The translations under genes were made by a program, and so were the position numbers. From Paramecium tetraurelia (lineage: Eukaryota; Ciliophora; Oligohymenophorea; Peniculida; Parameciidae), in assembly GCF_000165425.1 (NCBI RefSeq), contig NW_001799411.1, positions 385,769 to 449,768 of the forward strand: a DNA stretch of 64,000 nt. Direction: 5' to 3'. Each line of letters begins with the position of its first letter. Position 1 is the stretch's first letter. Positions 49,501 to 61,479 of this stretch are shown here, one piece after another. The notes beneath the pieces are model-generated. The model was given only the letters and a program-made list of their open reading frames with translations, was not told where the DNA came from and searched no databases.

Positions 49501-52500
49501 TCAATTTTTCCATTTCATATCGATTCTCTTCCCTGTTTGGAAAGTATTCATTCACTATTGAATTAAATAGCTATTTGTCTGCATTGTTCAAGTGATGCTG
49601 CAACACATCCAAGAGATCATTCAATTTGATGGTCCTCAAGGTCTTGACTACTTGATTAAAGCAGTTGAATCTAGCAAGATTAAACAAATCAGCACCTAAG
49701 ACACTGTTTAATGTTTGTATCAATTTCATCAATATTTCAACAACTTCCTAATTGTATATCATTTGAATGAGTGCCTACCATAAAATCATGATATCAGGTT
49801 GGTAGACATGAATGTTCTTAAATGATAGGATGGGATGATGGACATCTGATATCAGAGTGAGAAAATGCTTGTTTTATAATTTCACTTGTCTCCCTTCCTA
49901 ATCCATTATCTAAAGTTATTACCATAGAGCACTGCAAATTTAATTGAATATTGTTTGCAGGATCAGCCTATCATCTTATAGAAGATATTAGTATCCCGTG
50001 ATGATGAACAAGGAATTCGATTGTATTGATCCATATATGCATTGCAATAAATAGGTGAAATCATAATCCCCACTTGTAATCTACACCTACTTGTAATAGC
50101 GTCCCAGCATTTGTGAATATTGGGTGATAATGTAATACTTACTGTAATGGCCAATCAAATGGGGTAATCGATTGATTTAGAAGGCTTGATTCATAAGCAA
50201 AATACACTATTCAGACTACTTCCATGAATGATAATTGAATTCATCCCCAAAGAACTCAAATTAGTATTGAATTTTGTTATTCAAGAAATTAACTAATATG
50301 TTTTCATCATCATAGTAATATTTCATCTATTTCAAATAGAAGTAATCTTTATCACTATTGATTTTGAATTGATTTAACTCCTATATTAGATTTTTTTGAT
50401 TATTCATTATCATAATGATTGCAATCTATCGCAATTATTGTTTAACTGACTATTTCTCAGAATGCAATAGTTTGATCTGCTCGTGTATTTCATATTATTT
50501 GAATTCCGCTAATTCATTCCAATCCTTCTCATCATTTTACAGAATATCATCCAACATCATTGTATAAGTAATAGTCATACAAATATATATAATCTAAATG
50601 GGATACTACACAATCTGCTGATAGTTATCAGCATGCTTTAATGCATTCTTGATGATTTGTCTCAATCCTTACTTCATGCCTTCCTCCACAGTTTTGAACC
50701 AATCTTCAATCTCGCCCTTCATTGGACAATACTTAACTGCTATTTAGTCATTTTCTTTGGAATAGAGAGATGTGACTGCCTCCTTGTTTTGGTCATAATC
50801 AAATTAATGGATATTTTGGAAAAACAGACTTAGATATTGTTACATGGCTGCAGGGTGTTTGACTTCAGAAACAACCTTGTTAAATTGGGAATTGGTAAGG
50901 AAATTGAATCTTGGAAACAAATACTTCTTCTTATCGAATTGTTCATTCAATTATTGAATGATACTCTTACAATTCTGATTGTCTTGTTGAATCTGTTTCA
51001 AGAACTTCTTCTCATACTCATCCTTAATCCAGACTTCCAAACTCTTCTATTGCTAGATGAATCTTATCAATTGCTTCCACTACTTTTCCTAATGCTAATA
51101 CATCTTCATCTCCTTACTCTGGTTCTTCTGATTGATCTGAGTTGATAACACATTAGTTAAATAGTATTGAGTATCTTACAGGAGAGTCAACTAATTGATG
51201 TACTCCTACAGATACACGATGTTCTTCAATTGCATATCAATTCTATTTCTTAGATCATCGATATTAGGTTGACCCAGAATGTTATTGATAATCAGAATGT
51301 TCTCATCCAATTATTCATTCAAATAACTTAAATTAATGATTGAGTATTGATCCTTCGTTCCTTTAATCTTCTGAATGAGCAACTTATGATTCTTCCAGAA
51401 CTCCTCTAATTTAAGAAGCGAGTTCATCGTTTGATTCTCATATTAAATGATGATCAATAGTTACTACAAATTATCTTGTTGTTCATTGATGTCTGACTGA
51501 TACAAATATTATGTAGTGAATACTGGATGCTATGGATTGTTACAAATTTACAATATCAATTATAACAAGTTCTTATCCTATTACTTATCCTTCTTGCACA
51601 CTTAAGCCACGATATTGTGATCATAATCTTTAATCTGCAATATGATCTCTATCACATTATAGAGTTTCAATTCATTCATCAATTGAGTCTTGATCTAGAC
51701 TAATTAACCCTACCCAAATATCTTGCAATCCTCAATCTAATGCAGTAATTTCTAATATGTAGTCTTAATGATAGACAGATTCAGATCCAAAAAGTGTTCT
51801 CTCATCCATTCCTACTGAAAGTTCTTGATCTTATGAATTTCTATTTACAATTACTTAAATTAGACATATTTATTCTTTATCTCGTGCAACTGTTCATTAT
51901 GATATTGTTCGATTTACAAGGAATATGAATACTACTTCAAATCCTCATATTCTAATTCCAAAGTAATCAATTAGCCTTGCAATTGTGAAATTGAATTGAT
52001 GTCATCTATGTCCTTGTTGTTTTCGAATTACTCACAAAACTATAACACTTTCTGATGAAAAAAAGGAGTCAACCTTCTGAACTCCTTCTCGAACTTATCT
52101 TACACCAATCCATATTGATTTTGCAAATCGTAAAACTTATATTAGAATAATTAATATTAACTAACTATCTTGTCCCAAATATCCTTAATGGGAATTGTCT
52201 GCTCCTCGTTATTATAAATTCTGTTGTAAACATGCAACTCTTCTATTTATTAATCAATGGCCTCGTAATGAGATTTAATCAACAAGTAATTCTCCTGATG
52301 TATCACGTATTGTTTCAGAGTCACTGGTTTCAATTTCAACTTCTCCAACCAATCTTGAATTTTCTCCTAGATTATCTTACACTTCCCTCTAAGTTCCAAA
52401 TCCACCTTCTGATTAATCACCTAAATCTTATTCTTAAAGAAGGTCTGCGTCTGCAATTTAAACAGCTGGATGTTCAATCTCAAAAACCCAATGTCCACAA

Positions 52501-54017
52501 TGTTCTCTATGATCTCTATCTCAGATTGCATTTCAGAAATTAATTAGAATTACTGCCTCAACACTTCTGCATTCAACAACTGATCCTCACTCTTTGCAAA
52601 TTCATCCAATAACACCTAAATCTTCAACATATAGTGTTCTATCTGCTTATAACTAAATTGCAACTCTTCTCCCAATTCCTAAATATAATCATAAGATTTC
52701 AAATTTATCCGTCCATACTCCCTCAAATCTTATCTCAGATCTGTTGAGCTCGAACCCACTCCATAAGTCTGTAATTCCTATTGCTTCCTCGTTGATGAAA
52801 TGCTCTGTTCTATTATGTCTATAGCCTTTTCCATTGTTTAAACAAATATATCCTACATACCTCTCAACGATGGCTCAAACACTATGGCTCCCTCTTACAA
52901 ATGGATCTCTACAACTACCCAACTAAACTAGGTTGTTCTATTGAATAAGAGTATTAATTACCCAACTTTGAGATGTTTATTGGCATTCTTAATTACCTTT
53001 AAGAAATTAACAATAGAATTGTACATCAATATTATCATGCTCTCAAGTTGAATGTAATCAATCATCCTCGTGAATTTGATTAGCTTCTACTGAAATTACC
53101 TCAGATTTGATTCCATTGTGAATTGCATTGACTGTGTAGAATTATCCTATTTATAAGAAGGGCATTAATACACCAATAATAAGAGGCTTTTGCTCCATTT
53201 GAGAATTCCGTATCAACTCCAAATTCTACCTGTAACCTTGGTCTTCTTTAAAAATACTAAAGGAATATTGACATGCATCCACAACTATTTTCAATATCAA
53301 ATTGATGTTCTTAGCCAGTTCTTTTTAGAAATCATTTAGAGATCTTTACAATTTTTGAATGAACTTCGCCTGATTCACAGGACTCATTTGAGTAGGCACA
53401 AAAAACACCAAACCCTTTATCCTTTGAGTGTACTTGTGAATTTCCTCAATGGGTCTCTTGAGGGAGGGATCTAAGAGTAAATAACAAGTAGTCAGTTCCT
53501 TAGATATTGATTGAGCTTTATTCTTGATACTTAACTTCTTCCACCTAGTGAATGTTTTTTGTTGCAGATAATTTCGAAAGAACTCTATCTTTTGTAATCT
53601 GTGAAACAATTTTCGATCTTTTTCAAATTGCTTAATGGACACAAACTCCTCAAAATTGCTGTGGTGTATTATGATTCCCCTTCCACTTATGGTCATATAA
53701 TAATCTAAGTTTCTATCATCATAATTGACAACCTTCCATTCGTAAGGATTGCCATAATTGTTTAAATAACAAAATTCCTATCCTAAATTTTAATCCATCT
53801 GCAACAAACGAACAAAATCATTAGGCCCCAAGAATCCCATTGAATATTCTCTAAAACTTTCAGATTTCCCTCTTTGACGAAGTGGCGTTATCTGACTCAA
53901 TTAACTCAATTAAGGTTAAACTATTTGCGGCAATTAAAAGCGCTATGGACTAAATGCTTTTATATAGCGTTTTCGGTTAGTTTCAATGAATTGCGATTGC
54001 TCGTTTTTTGTAGACAT
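43565..54017 (-). CDS. Highly divergent axonemal-type dynein heavy chain with degenerate AAA1 site
   Basis: ATG 54015-54017 to TGA 43565-43567, about 3,450 residues. An intron at 52938-52961 is clear and at least one more frame-changing intron lies upstream of about 50400; from about 50150 to the stop the frame is constant. The N-terminal tail shows YYMTISGRGI, FEKDRKLFHRLQ and FFRNYLQQKTFTRWKKL, as in axonemal heavy chains. AAA1: MKYYYDDENILVNFLNN aligns with the sequence before the catalytic P-loop, but where GPAGTGKTE is expected it reads LIGHYSKYY. The Walker B DEFNR is LFIITGYQYL, and NPGYAGR is lost. AAA2 has GQPNNGKS, AAA3 GDITCNKS and a VEDIN Walker B, AAA4 GRIGSGRNS, AAA5 LLIIDPENLS. 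The C-terminal domain ends soon after GSYLLGGLECQNCQW. The stalk is approximately 46300-47100. Confidence 0.88.
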
Positions 54018-54180
54018 TATTTTCGGAACAAGGGGAGTATCGGTAGTTGTTCTGATCTTCAATTTCTTCCTTAAATACTATTAATTCATTATAAATTTAA
54101 GAAATAAATTAAATTGCTTTTTTTACAAAATTTCAATTTGAGTAATAAATATAGATATCAAATGAAGCAGAGTACTATGG

Positions 54181-55484
54181 TCATTACTAGAATGTAGAAT
54201 TAGCAACCATAGAAATATCTAATGCTAAATAAATGTTATACTCTTAACAGTGTTTGCTGTACTTCGAAGCGATAACTAAACTAACCCAGTTAGCAACTTG
54301 CAGAACCTATCTCCCCAAACTCTTGTCTAACAGATTTATGGCTAAAACAGTCATCAAGGGAAGACCAACTAATGCCAACCAAATGAGGAGATCTCTAATC
54401 TCACATTTCAATTCCAATTAATGTGCTATCAACTTTTTATATTGCAATATTTATCTCTACAAAATAAAATAAATTAAGATTATTTAAGGCAAATTCCAGT
54501 TATCAAATATTATAAAATTTAGATTTAAAATAATTATTAAAATTACTGCTTTTATTATTTTTTACCATGTAATTTTCTGCTCCTTTTTCTTCTCATCATA
54601 CCCAAAATCATCTAATTGAATTGCTCCTCTTAATGTATCATCCACATACTAATTGTACTCTGCTTAACTCTCATATAAGATTTACATCCTGGGCTAATTC
54701 GTTTTTTCAACAGTGGACAGCAACTTAGTAAGTGGCCTATCACTTTGAAATATGCATTCCACTTCCCTTCCCAACTAATCATATGCAACTGACTTAAGAG
54801 TTTTAAGGATCCCAAATTTGATCTCTCCGAAGTCATCCTAAAATTTGATCACATTCAAATTTGCTATTAAAGATTATACATCTAAATTTATTACGCTAAA
54901 TCTAAGCAACACTCTATTGACGAGTTATCAAAACACTAGGCCCAGTATTTTTGAATTGTATCGATGGCCTCTTGTTATCGCCCAAATAATTCAAACCCTA
55001 CTCCTATTTAGCATTTTATTAATCATTTTTTTCTCCAGAAAAGTTACTCTACAATCTATTATTATCATTTGCAGGAGGGTTCTAACTCTTATTGATGCTC
55101 GAGTTGCTCTCATGAATCGAAGGAATTACAGGCAGTTGCTAAGGCAATTCTATCTCCTAATCCACCTTATTATTCCTCTCCGAAAGTTCCGTATTTATCA
55201 CCTAGATCTGAGGCACTACAGTCTTCTCCTTCTTCAACTCCTTAAAAGAAAATAAAATCATAAGAATGCCAGAAATTGCTATTAAAACATCTAATTTTCG
55301 ATTATGTATAATTACAATTTGATTCTCCTATTTGCTTTATTTCCAATAAAAATATACTAAGGTTAGATAGAGAAAATAGCAATTTAATAATCTTTATATT
55401 ACCTTCCCACTCTTTGAAAATAAACAGAGCAATCACAGACCCAAATAATAAGGCAGCTTCTACAATCAATAGCTAAGTATTCAT
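54181..55484 (-). CDS. Membrane protein with three N-terminal spans, about 415 residues (3' end uncertain)
   Basis: ATG 55482-55484, introns 55291-55315 (25 nt) and 54882-54912 (31 nt). Three hydrophobic spans at the start (LLIVEAALLFGSVIALFIF; IKLLFSLSNLSIFLL; VLIAISGILMILFSF) precede a Ser/Asn/Gln-rich cytosolic stretch (SIHESNSSINKSQNPPANDN) and a charged domain (REVECIFQSDRPLTKLLSTV; YVDDTLRGAIQLDDFGYDEK). The frame stays open to TGA 54181-54183 through more hydrophobic sequence (LLIWLALVGLPLMTVLAINL). An alternative 20-nt intron near 54540-54560 would end it at about 54498. A plus-strand frame overlaps the 3' part (see rejected list). Unknown family. Confidence 0.55.
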
Positions 55485-56225
55485 CACTTTAAATAATTAT
55501 TAATGAGAATGAAAATAATTAAAATCTGAAATCCAAGAGAAGAACTTCATAAATCTTTTTAATTAATCAAATCATGAATAAATATGTGATAAAATTTATA
55601 TAAAATTCAATTATGTTGTTATTTCATTTAATCAATACAAATATGTAATTTATATATATAAATAATGAATATATATTTAAAATCCCCTTATTAAATACTC
55701 CTCCTGTAAATATTATTATCCTATTTTGCTGAAAAGTTAATTGATGTGGTAGCCATCATTTTACCCTTTCAATATTCACTGCGATTATTAAGGACCCATA
55801 ATGATCAAAAGAAATAATTAAAACCAGATAAATATTTATCAAATATCCAATAATGGATTACTTTTCTTTTGATTTATTACATCAATGAATACTACTCAAA
55901 CCACATAATTAAATATGCAATTTGGTTTATTTTTTATTAAAAAAAGGTGTTGAAATATTGGCAATCAAATTTCCTAAAGTATTAAAATAAACTCACAAAA
56001 ATTGATTGATTTATACATATTCTAATATTTATGTACTTTTTATTTATTTGAAACAATTATCTAATGGTATTATCTTAACATAAAGTCATAAATTAATTAA
56101 AATCTTTATCTCACTTATTCTTAATACTTTAATCTTTAATTGGTAGATGTATATTATAGAATTTGAAATAATTAAGCATGAAAATGATAAGAATTATAGA
56201 TATATTATAATTAATATTAATTTAT
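55485..56225. other. AT-rich intergenic region
   Basis: About 740 bp between divergent genes, very AT-rich, with no frame of coding character on either strand and no repeat noted. Confidence 0.5.
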
Positions 56226-57415
56226 ATGTAAGGTATTGACTATGATGTGATCGAATATTTCCAATATGAAAATTCTGGATAGCTCTTTTGGGAACATAAT
56301 TTAAACCAAATAGGCACTATGGAATATATACCTAATGAAAAATGGATTAAATACACAATAAATTTGAGGAATTGTTTTCGCTTAAGGGATTTAATGTTTT
56401 GGATTGTAATTATATACTATATTCTAATCAGTAAAAAGGACTGGTACTAATGTCAATAGAATAGATCTTGAGATTATGCAGCCATTTGCTTACTAAAGTT
56501 GCCGAGTTAAAATAAAATGAATTAAATCATTTTTATTTAACATCTGATAGAATATGGTTAATACTTCGATAAAAAAGCCAACTACTCACTATTACTTTTG
56601 TTGACATTTAATATGATATTGCATTTACAGGGTTTCAGTGCCCAATTTTTCAATCTGAATCATAAAAGTAGGATGCTTCTATTTCTATTTTAACTATAAT
56701 CAATTAATTAATTCAACACTTTTAGACTTCTTTGAAAGTATCAAAAGAAACTTAATAATTTTATAGCCATATTTTTAAATCTTTGGGTTAGCATAAAGAT
56801 TTTGTCTAAGCAAGGTCTGAGATTGACGAATTATTAAAATATTATTCAAGATTTCCAAATTATGACACTTATTGTTAGGAATTTTCATAACAATATAATT
56901 AAAGAGGAATACATGCATGTGACGTAGGAAATTATTTATTTGAAATTGTATCTCTTTCTGATCCATACGAGTGTTTTATTAAGGAAGATTGTATTTTTGG
57001 AATGATCTCACTAATTGGCATCAGCATAAGGGAGAATCATTTAAAAGCATTAAAGGATCAACGACATTAGATATTGCTATAAGACTAAAAAAAATATTGG
57101 GAAGAATTTATAAGAATATCATTGTAAAATAATATACTTAATTAAATACGAGAAATATTTGAATAACTTTCATAGTATGCTAAACTTGAAATCTCAAAAG
57201 AAGATGAACAAATGATGATCGATCAAATTCTTTCAGAAATAAAAAATACTTGTATCTTAAAATATTTTTTTAATTCTTATTGGGTTAGACATGCTGAAAA
57301 GTATAAAGAGTAGTTTATAAAAAATCTTTTTCCGATATAGAAATAGATTACGAATTTGAGAGTGAAGTTATGGATTTAAGAAATGAGTTTACAATTTGTA
57401 AATTAATTGATTTGA
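56226..57415 (+). CDS. Uncharacterised 387-residue protein, possibly a pseudokinase
   Basis: ATG 56226-56228, one 26-nt intron (56406-56431), TGA 57413-57415. The intron removal is needed to avoid a TGA and the frame is then continuous, so the gene looks intact. From residue about 75 the pattern SIEQILRLCSHLLTKVAELK, NELNHFYLTSDRIWLI, ITFVDIQYDI resembles kinase helix E, catalytic loop and the DFG strand, but HRDxKPEN reads NHFYLTSDRIW and DFG reads VDIQYD. If it is a kinase fold it is inactive; this is only a shape-based guess. The C-terminal half is helical and charged (DEQMMIDQILSEIKNTCIL). Confidence 0.6.
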
Positions 57416-57770
57416 TTTTTTAGAAAAACCATATTATTTGAATGAACTAATTAATTAATTTTATACTATAGATTGACAATTATTGACTTCTAAATCAAAA
57501 TGAATATAAATATTCTCTTCCTTGGATTTATATTATTATATTTTATGATATACACTCCACTACTCGTGGGATCTCAAATACAATAATTTAACACATGAAT
57601 ATCTGCCTTAATAAACACTCAAGATTAAGGTAATTATTAGTTAAGTTAGGATTAGTTTCAATAGTTGTCTCTATTCAGAAATAAATAAAATTTTTTTAGT
57701 TGTATTAATATCAGATTCACAGTAAGATCAAGCCTTAGTATTGAATATTTAATTAATTATAATTTAATTT
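57416..57770. other. Spacer with a 32-codon signal-peptide-like frame
   Basis: AT-rich. A short frame 57500-57598 reads NINILFLGFILLYFMIYTPL and stops at TGA; it could be the start of a lost secreted-protein gene. The frame of the next gene is open upstream of its chosen ATG, so a little 5' coding sequence could also lie near 57710-57770. Confidence 0.4.
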
Positions 57771-58976
57771 ATGTATAGAATTGACAACTTAAATTTAGAG
57801 AATTTTGAGAAGATTGTGATCTAATTTCCTAGTAATTAATTACAGGAAGCTTAAACTGTATGGCGATAACTAAGCCAAAAATACCCAAATAAGTAATTCA
57901 TCATTTCTGCTGATCCCTTACATTCATCCTGTTGTGTGAATGTAATTGGAGCACGTCACATCAAGCATGATCTGATAATACATTTTGGAGAAACATGCTT
58001 CTCAGAGGCTCACTAAGAAAATATCATGTATGTGTTGCCCTATTTTGAATATGATTCAGCTGAATTAATTAAATCTATAGATTCGATTGAATAATCATCT
58101 TGGGTATTATTCGATTAAAAGTATGATCATATTTTGATTGGTGAAAGCAAACACATATTTCTCTCATTCTAAGGGAAATTGAATCAATAACAAACTCAAC
58201 ATATCGCTTGTGGTTATCATGCAGCTGAGTTAAGAAAATAACTCATATTTATAGGATCTGAAGACAGTGAATTGCTATAAAGATTTATTTTACATTTCGA
58301 ATATGGAAAGATTGAAAAATGTTATATCATAGATCCTACCACTTGTTAACTTTAAATATTGTAAATCAATTAGATGCCTTTAATTATAAAAAGAACTAAA
58401 CAAGTTGAAGAGGCATCTGAATGCAAATGTTTTGGCATTCTAATTAATAATTCTACCGCTAAGTATACTAAAAATGCATACAAGGCATGCAAATAGATCT
58501 TAAAAAATAATTAGAAAAAATACTTTACATTTTCAATGAACAGTCTCAATGAAGCTAAGTTAGGAAACTTTCCTGAAATCGAAGCCTATATTATCATAAG
58601 TTGTTACAGAAATTCAATTATTGATACCAAAAAGTATTACAAATTGATCATCACTCCCTTTCAATTGCTTTAAGCATTTTCAGATGTTAAATACATAGTC
58701 GAAAGTGATTTAAGTTTACTTGCATAAGAGTAACAGCTAGAAGGGAATCAAGAAGTTTAGAATGAATAGATAAATAAATAAGAAGAGTCTACTGCTCTGT
58801 TAGCTTAAAATAATGAAAATTAATTGATTGCGTTAGACAAAATATTTTAAACCTTAGACTTCTACAAGAATAGACAATATTAAGGATTATAAATTAGAGA
58901 AAATCTTGAACCTGCTCAATTAGAAATAGGATTAACTGGGATAGCAAGTTGTTATGAAAAAGAAGGGAATAAATGA
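57771..58976 (+). CDS. DPH2: Diphthamide biosynthesis protein 2
   Basis: Intronless ATG 57771-57773 to TGA 58974-58976; 401 residues. Signature strings of the DPH1/DPH2 radical SAM-like family appear in order: NFEKIVIQFPSNQLQEA, ADPLHSSCCVNVIGARHIKH (first Fe-S cysteine region), DLIIHFGETC, then in the C-terminal domain ISCYRNSIIDTKKYYKLIIT with TPFQL, and a closing NRQYQGLQI. Family knowledge: Dph1-Dph2 binds a 4Fe-4S cluster and transfers the 3-amino-3-carboxypropyl group of S-adenosylmethionine to a histidine of translation factor eEF2. Dph2 supports the cluster rather than catalysing. The reading as DPH2 rather than DPH1 rests on the LHSSCC and CYRNS forms. Confidence 0.88.
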
Positions 58977-59273
58977 TGTTTTTAGTGGAATATATATATC
59001 TATATATCACTTAAATATAATATCTAATTTGGTTGGCATTAGATAATATGTGATGTTATGTTGTATTTCTCCCCAAGGAATATATGAAAAGAACTATAAT
59101 GTTAATGTTTAGCTGTTTATTTAAAATTAGCAATTTCCTTATCAAATTAAATAACACTACATATAACTCATCATAATTGATTTTTGGATTTGAACAATTG
59201 ATTTCAATTTTATTAAATGCCATACATCCTTTCTATATACAAGGATTTTCTTTTTATTTTATATTAATTATTT

Positions 59274-60802
59274 TCAAAGCATCGGATTCATTTTCAATTT
59301 AGAAGTGAAATTTTTCAGAAAGAATGAAAATTAGTAGTCACTATTTATAATTAAGGAACTTTTGCAATTAGATTTTTCTATAGGGAATGAAATTTAATCT
59401 ATTTGAGTAGTTCGAAATTTCAGTCTTCCTGATTCTTAAAGTTTCATCATACCTTTTAATTGTGGTCTCTTAACTCATCTGTCTTCTTAAGTTTAAACTA
59501 CTATTTTCTCTTAATTTTTCATCACAATGTATTTAATTGGTTTATATAGATAATTAACATACTTTGTAAATCTATTTAAGTTTTGAGTTTAATCCTAAAC
59601 CAAGTATCTCTCAATTATTTCATCATGATTTTATTCATCTTCATCTAAGTTCTCACCAATCAGAAAATTCACATTACTCTTATCATATATCATATTTCTG
59701 AGAGTAAATTAAATTTTTTGTTCCATACTCTTAAGTAGTAATTATTCTTCAACCCTTTATTGGCGATATGTCCATTATTAAAAAAATGAAACTTCCAATA
59801 TTTCAGTCAAATAATTTGCTATGTAGAGCCCAGAAGGTTTGATACTTGATTCATCCTTAAGTTCATTTAGATTAATCCCTTTTGCATATCCTAAATAGAT
59901 ATTTGAATGCAATTTTGTCTGGCATCGTTTTTAAAGGTAATACCAATAAATCCATCCTTTGTTAATTCAATACTATTCTCCATTATTATATCTGTAATCT
60001 ATCTTTTACGTTCTTCATCTGGGAAGAAATCAGTGTTCAATTTTACTAGATTTTTAAACTAATATTTATATTGTTGAAACTCTTAGTTTATAATATCTTA
60101 TAAATATATACCATTTTATCAAAATTAATTTATTATAATTTATTCGCAATTACTTTTATTCTAAACAACAATGTTTCATTTCAATATTTGATATTTTTGT
60201 TGTATTAGGAGAATCTTTTGTTGTTGAAATTTAACGAATCTCAGATAATAAATTTTAATGTCTTTAACATCTTTGTCTCACGAATTTCATCCTTGTTTTT
60301 CATCTAAAATTTAACTATCTCAGAAACATTATCCAAGAATTGATAAATCTTATTATTGCTAATCAAAATGAAATAAGAAATAGAAGTACTTCATTACTCA
60401 GTTTTAACAATTATAATCCTTTTAATACTCCTGATCTCCTTTTACTAGTTCATTTAACAGCTACTCTAGTTATCCTTAAGTTTATAATCTTGGCTAGTCA
60501 GCTTATTACTAATATCTTAATTGCTATAAGACTGGACCATTAATTAAAGAAAGTAACAATTCTCCTTTGTCATTTACTCCACAAGTAGATCCAAATTTAG
60601 CATATCTAGTCAACTTAACAGTCAATTCTTTGGTTGATACTTATTGCTTTCTATTGAGGACCTCAATGATCTCCATCTTTCTTAAATACTCTTTCGCTTC
60701 AAACATATCCTACTACCTAATAATTTTAAGCCTCAGATGATATATTTAATAATTCTTTTGTTTGATCAAAAATAACTACTAATCAATGCTGTTAATGGTC
60801 AT
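59274..60802 (-). pseudogene. Degenerate or mis-spliced coiled-coil/charged protein gene
   Basis: Runs from ATG 60800-60802 (or ATG near 60690) to TGA 59274-59276. Convincing coding blocks appear in order: EYLRKMEIIEVLNRKQQVST, LTRYAKFGSTCGVNDKGELL, NNKIYQFLDNVSEIVKFQMK, ENSIELTKDGFIGITFKNDA, INLNELKDESSIKPSGLYIA, DKSNVNFLIGENLDEDEQNH, QLKGMMKLQESGRLKFRTTQ. A 20-nt intron and a 30-nt in-frame intron explain two joins. Two others would need GT...AG segments of 40 and 53 nt, longer than any other intron in this window, or else represent frameshifts. So either a recently decayed gene or one with unusually long introns. No family recognised. Confidence 0.5.
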
Positions 60803-60849
60803 TGTAGGTTCATCTAACTTGGTAGGTCAGAAACTCTATCTGCATAGTA

Positions 60850-61457
60850 AGTAAGTGTATAAGAATAGGGGAAATGCTGCAAATCTAACTTTATAAGTGT
60901 ATAAAAATAAGACCAAGATTTTTTAGCAGATTATCAAGGCAGAATAAAGAAGTAAAATAAGTTCTCGCTTGTCCATCAATTATCCTTTCAACAACCAAAA
61001 GTCCCATAGCAATGAGAAGAAACATAAAAACATAAGTTGGTGCTTTCCCAAAAAGAAGTGGATTTTGGTCTTTTTTGTTACAACTTCAAATGCTTTAAGT
61101 AATAAATAAAGAACTATGCAGAGTCTTAAAATTTAGAGAATAACTTAAACAAAATTAGTCAAAATGAAATTACCTAAATTTCACATCAGTATAAAGCTTC
61201 TATAATATTTTATGTAGCATTTGACAATATGTTCACAATTACCAAGAGAAGGCCGACAGGTAATAGTAGAGCTAAAGATACTGTTTATCCAGAGGCTCCT
61301 TTATGAAGCAATAGTCAAGGTATTCCTAAGTTTAACATAATATAGCGCTGATTTTATAGTCCAGCATACATAATTTTATATTCCTTTATGAGAGCCTAAA
61401 TAACATTTTGTGTATGCTGTTTTCAGATGGATTTATCAAAGCATCAGTTTTTTCCAT
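60850..61457 (-). pseudogene. Probable degenerate membrane-protein gene
   Basis: ATG at 61455-61457 opens EKTDALINPSENSIHKMLFR; a 22-nt intron extends this to about 61260. After that, membrane-like blocks alternate between frames (SLALLLPVGLLLVIVNIL; APTYVFMFLLIAMGLLVVER; and in another frame LMFLCFFSLLWDFWLLKGQL) with TGA codons between them. No single set of short introns joins them. The start lies 22 bp from the divergent RING gene, which supports a former gene. Reading frames compete, so exact limits are approximate. Confidence 0.35.
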
Positions 61458-61479
61458 TTTAATTATTTTATTATATTGC

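Noticed and set aside
54162-54619. Plus-strand 143-residue spliced frame
   Set aside because: Its C-terminal third is AT-driven and overlaps charged minus-strand coding sequence of the 415-residue membrane protein; kept only as an ambiguity.
54845-55255. 136-codon plus-strand hydrophobic open frame
   Set aside because: Antisense to the Ser/Asn/Gln-rich cytosolic part of the minus-strand membrane protein, which has correct introns and codon use.
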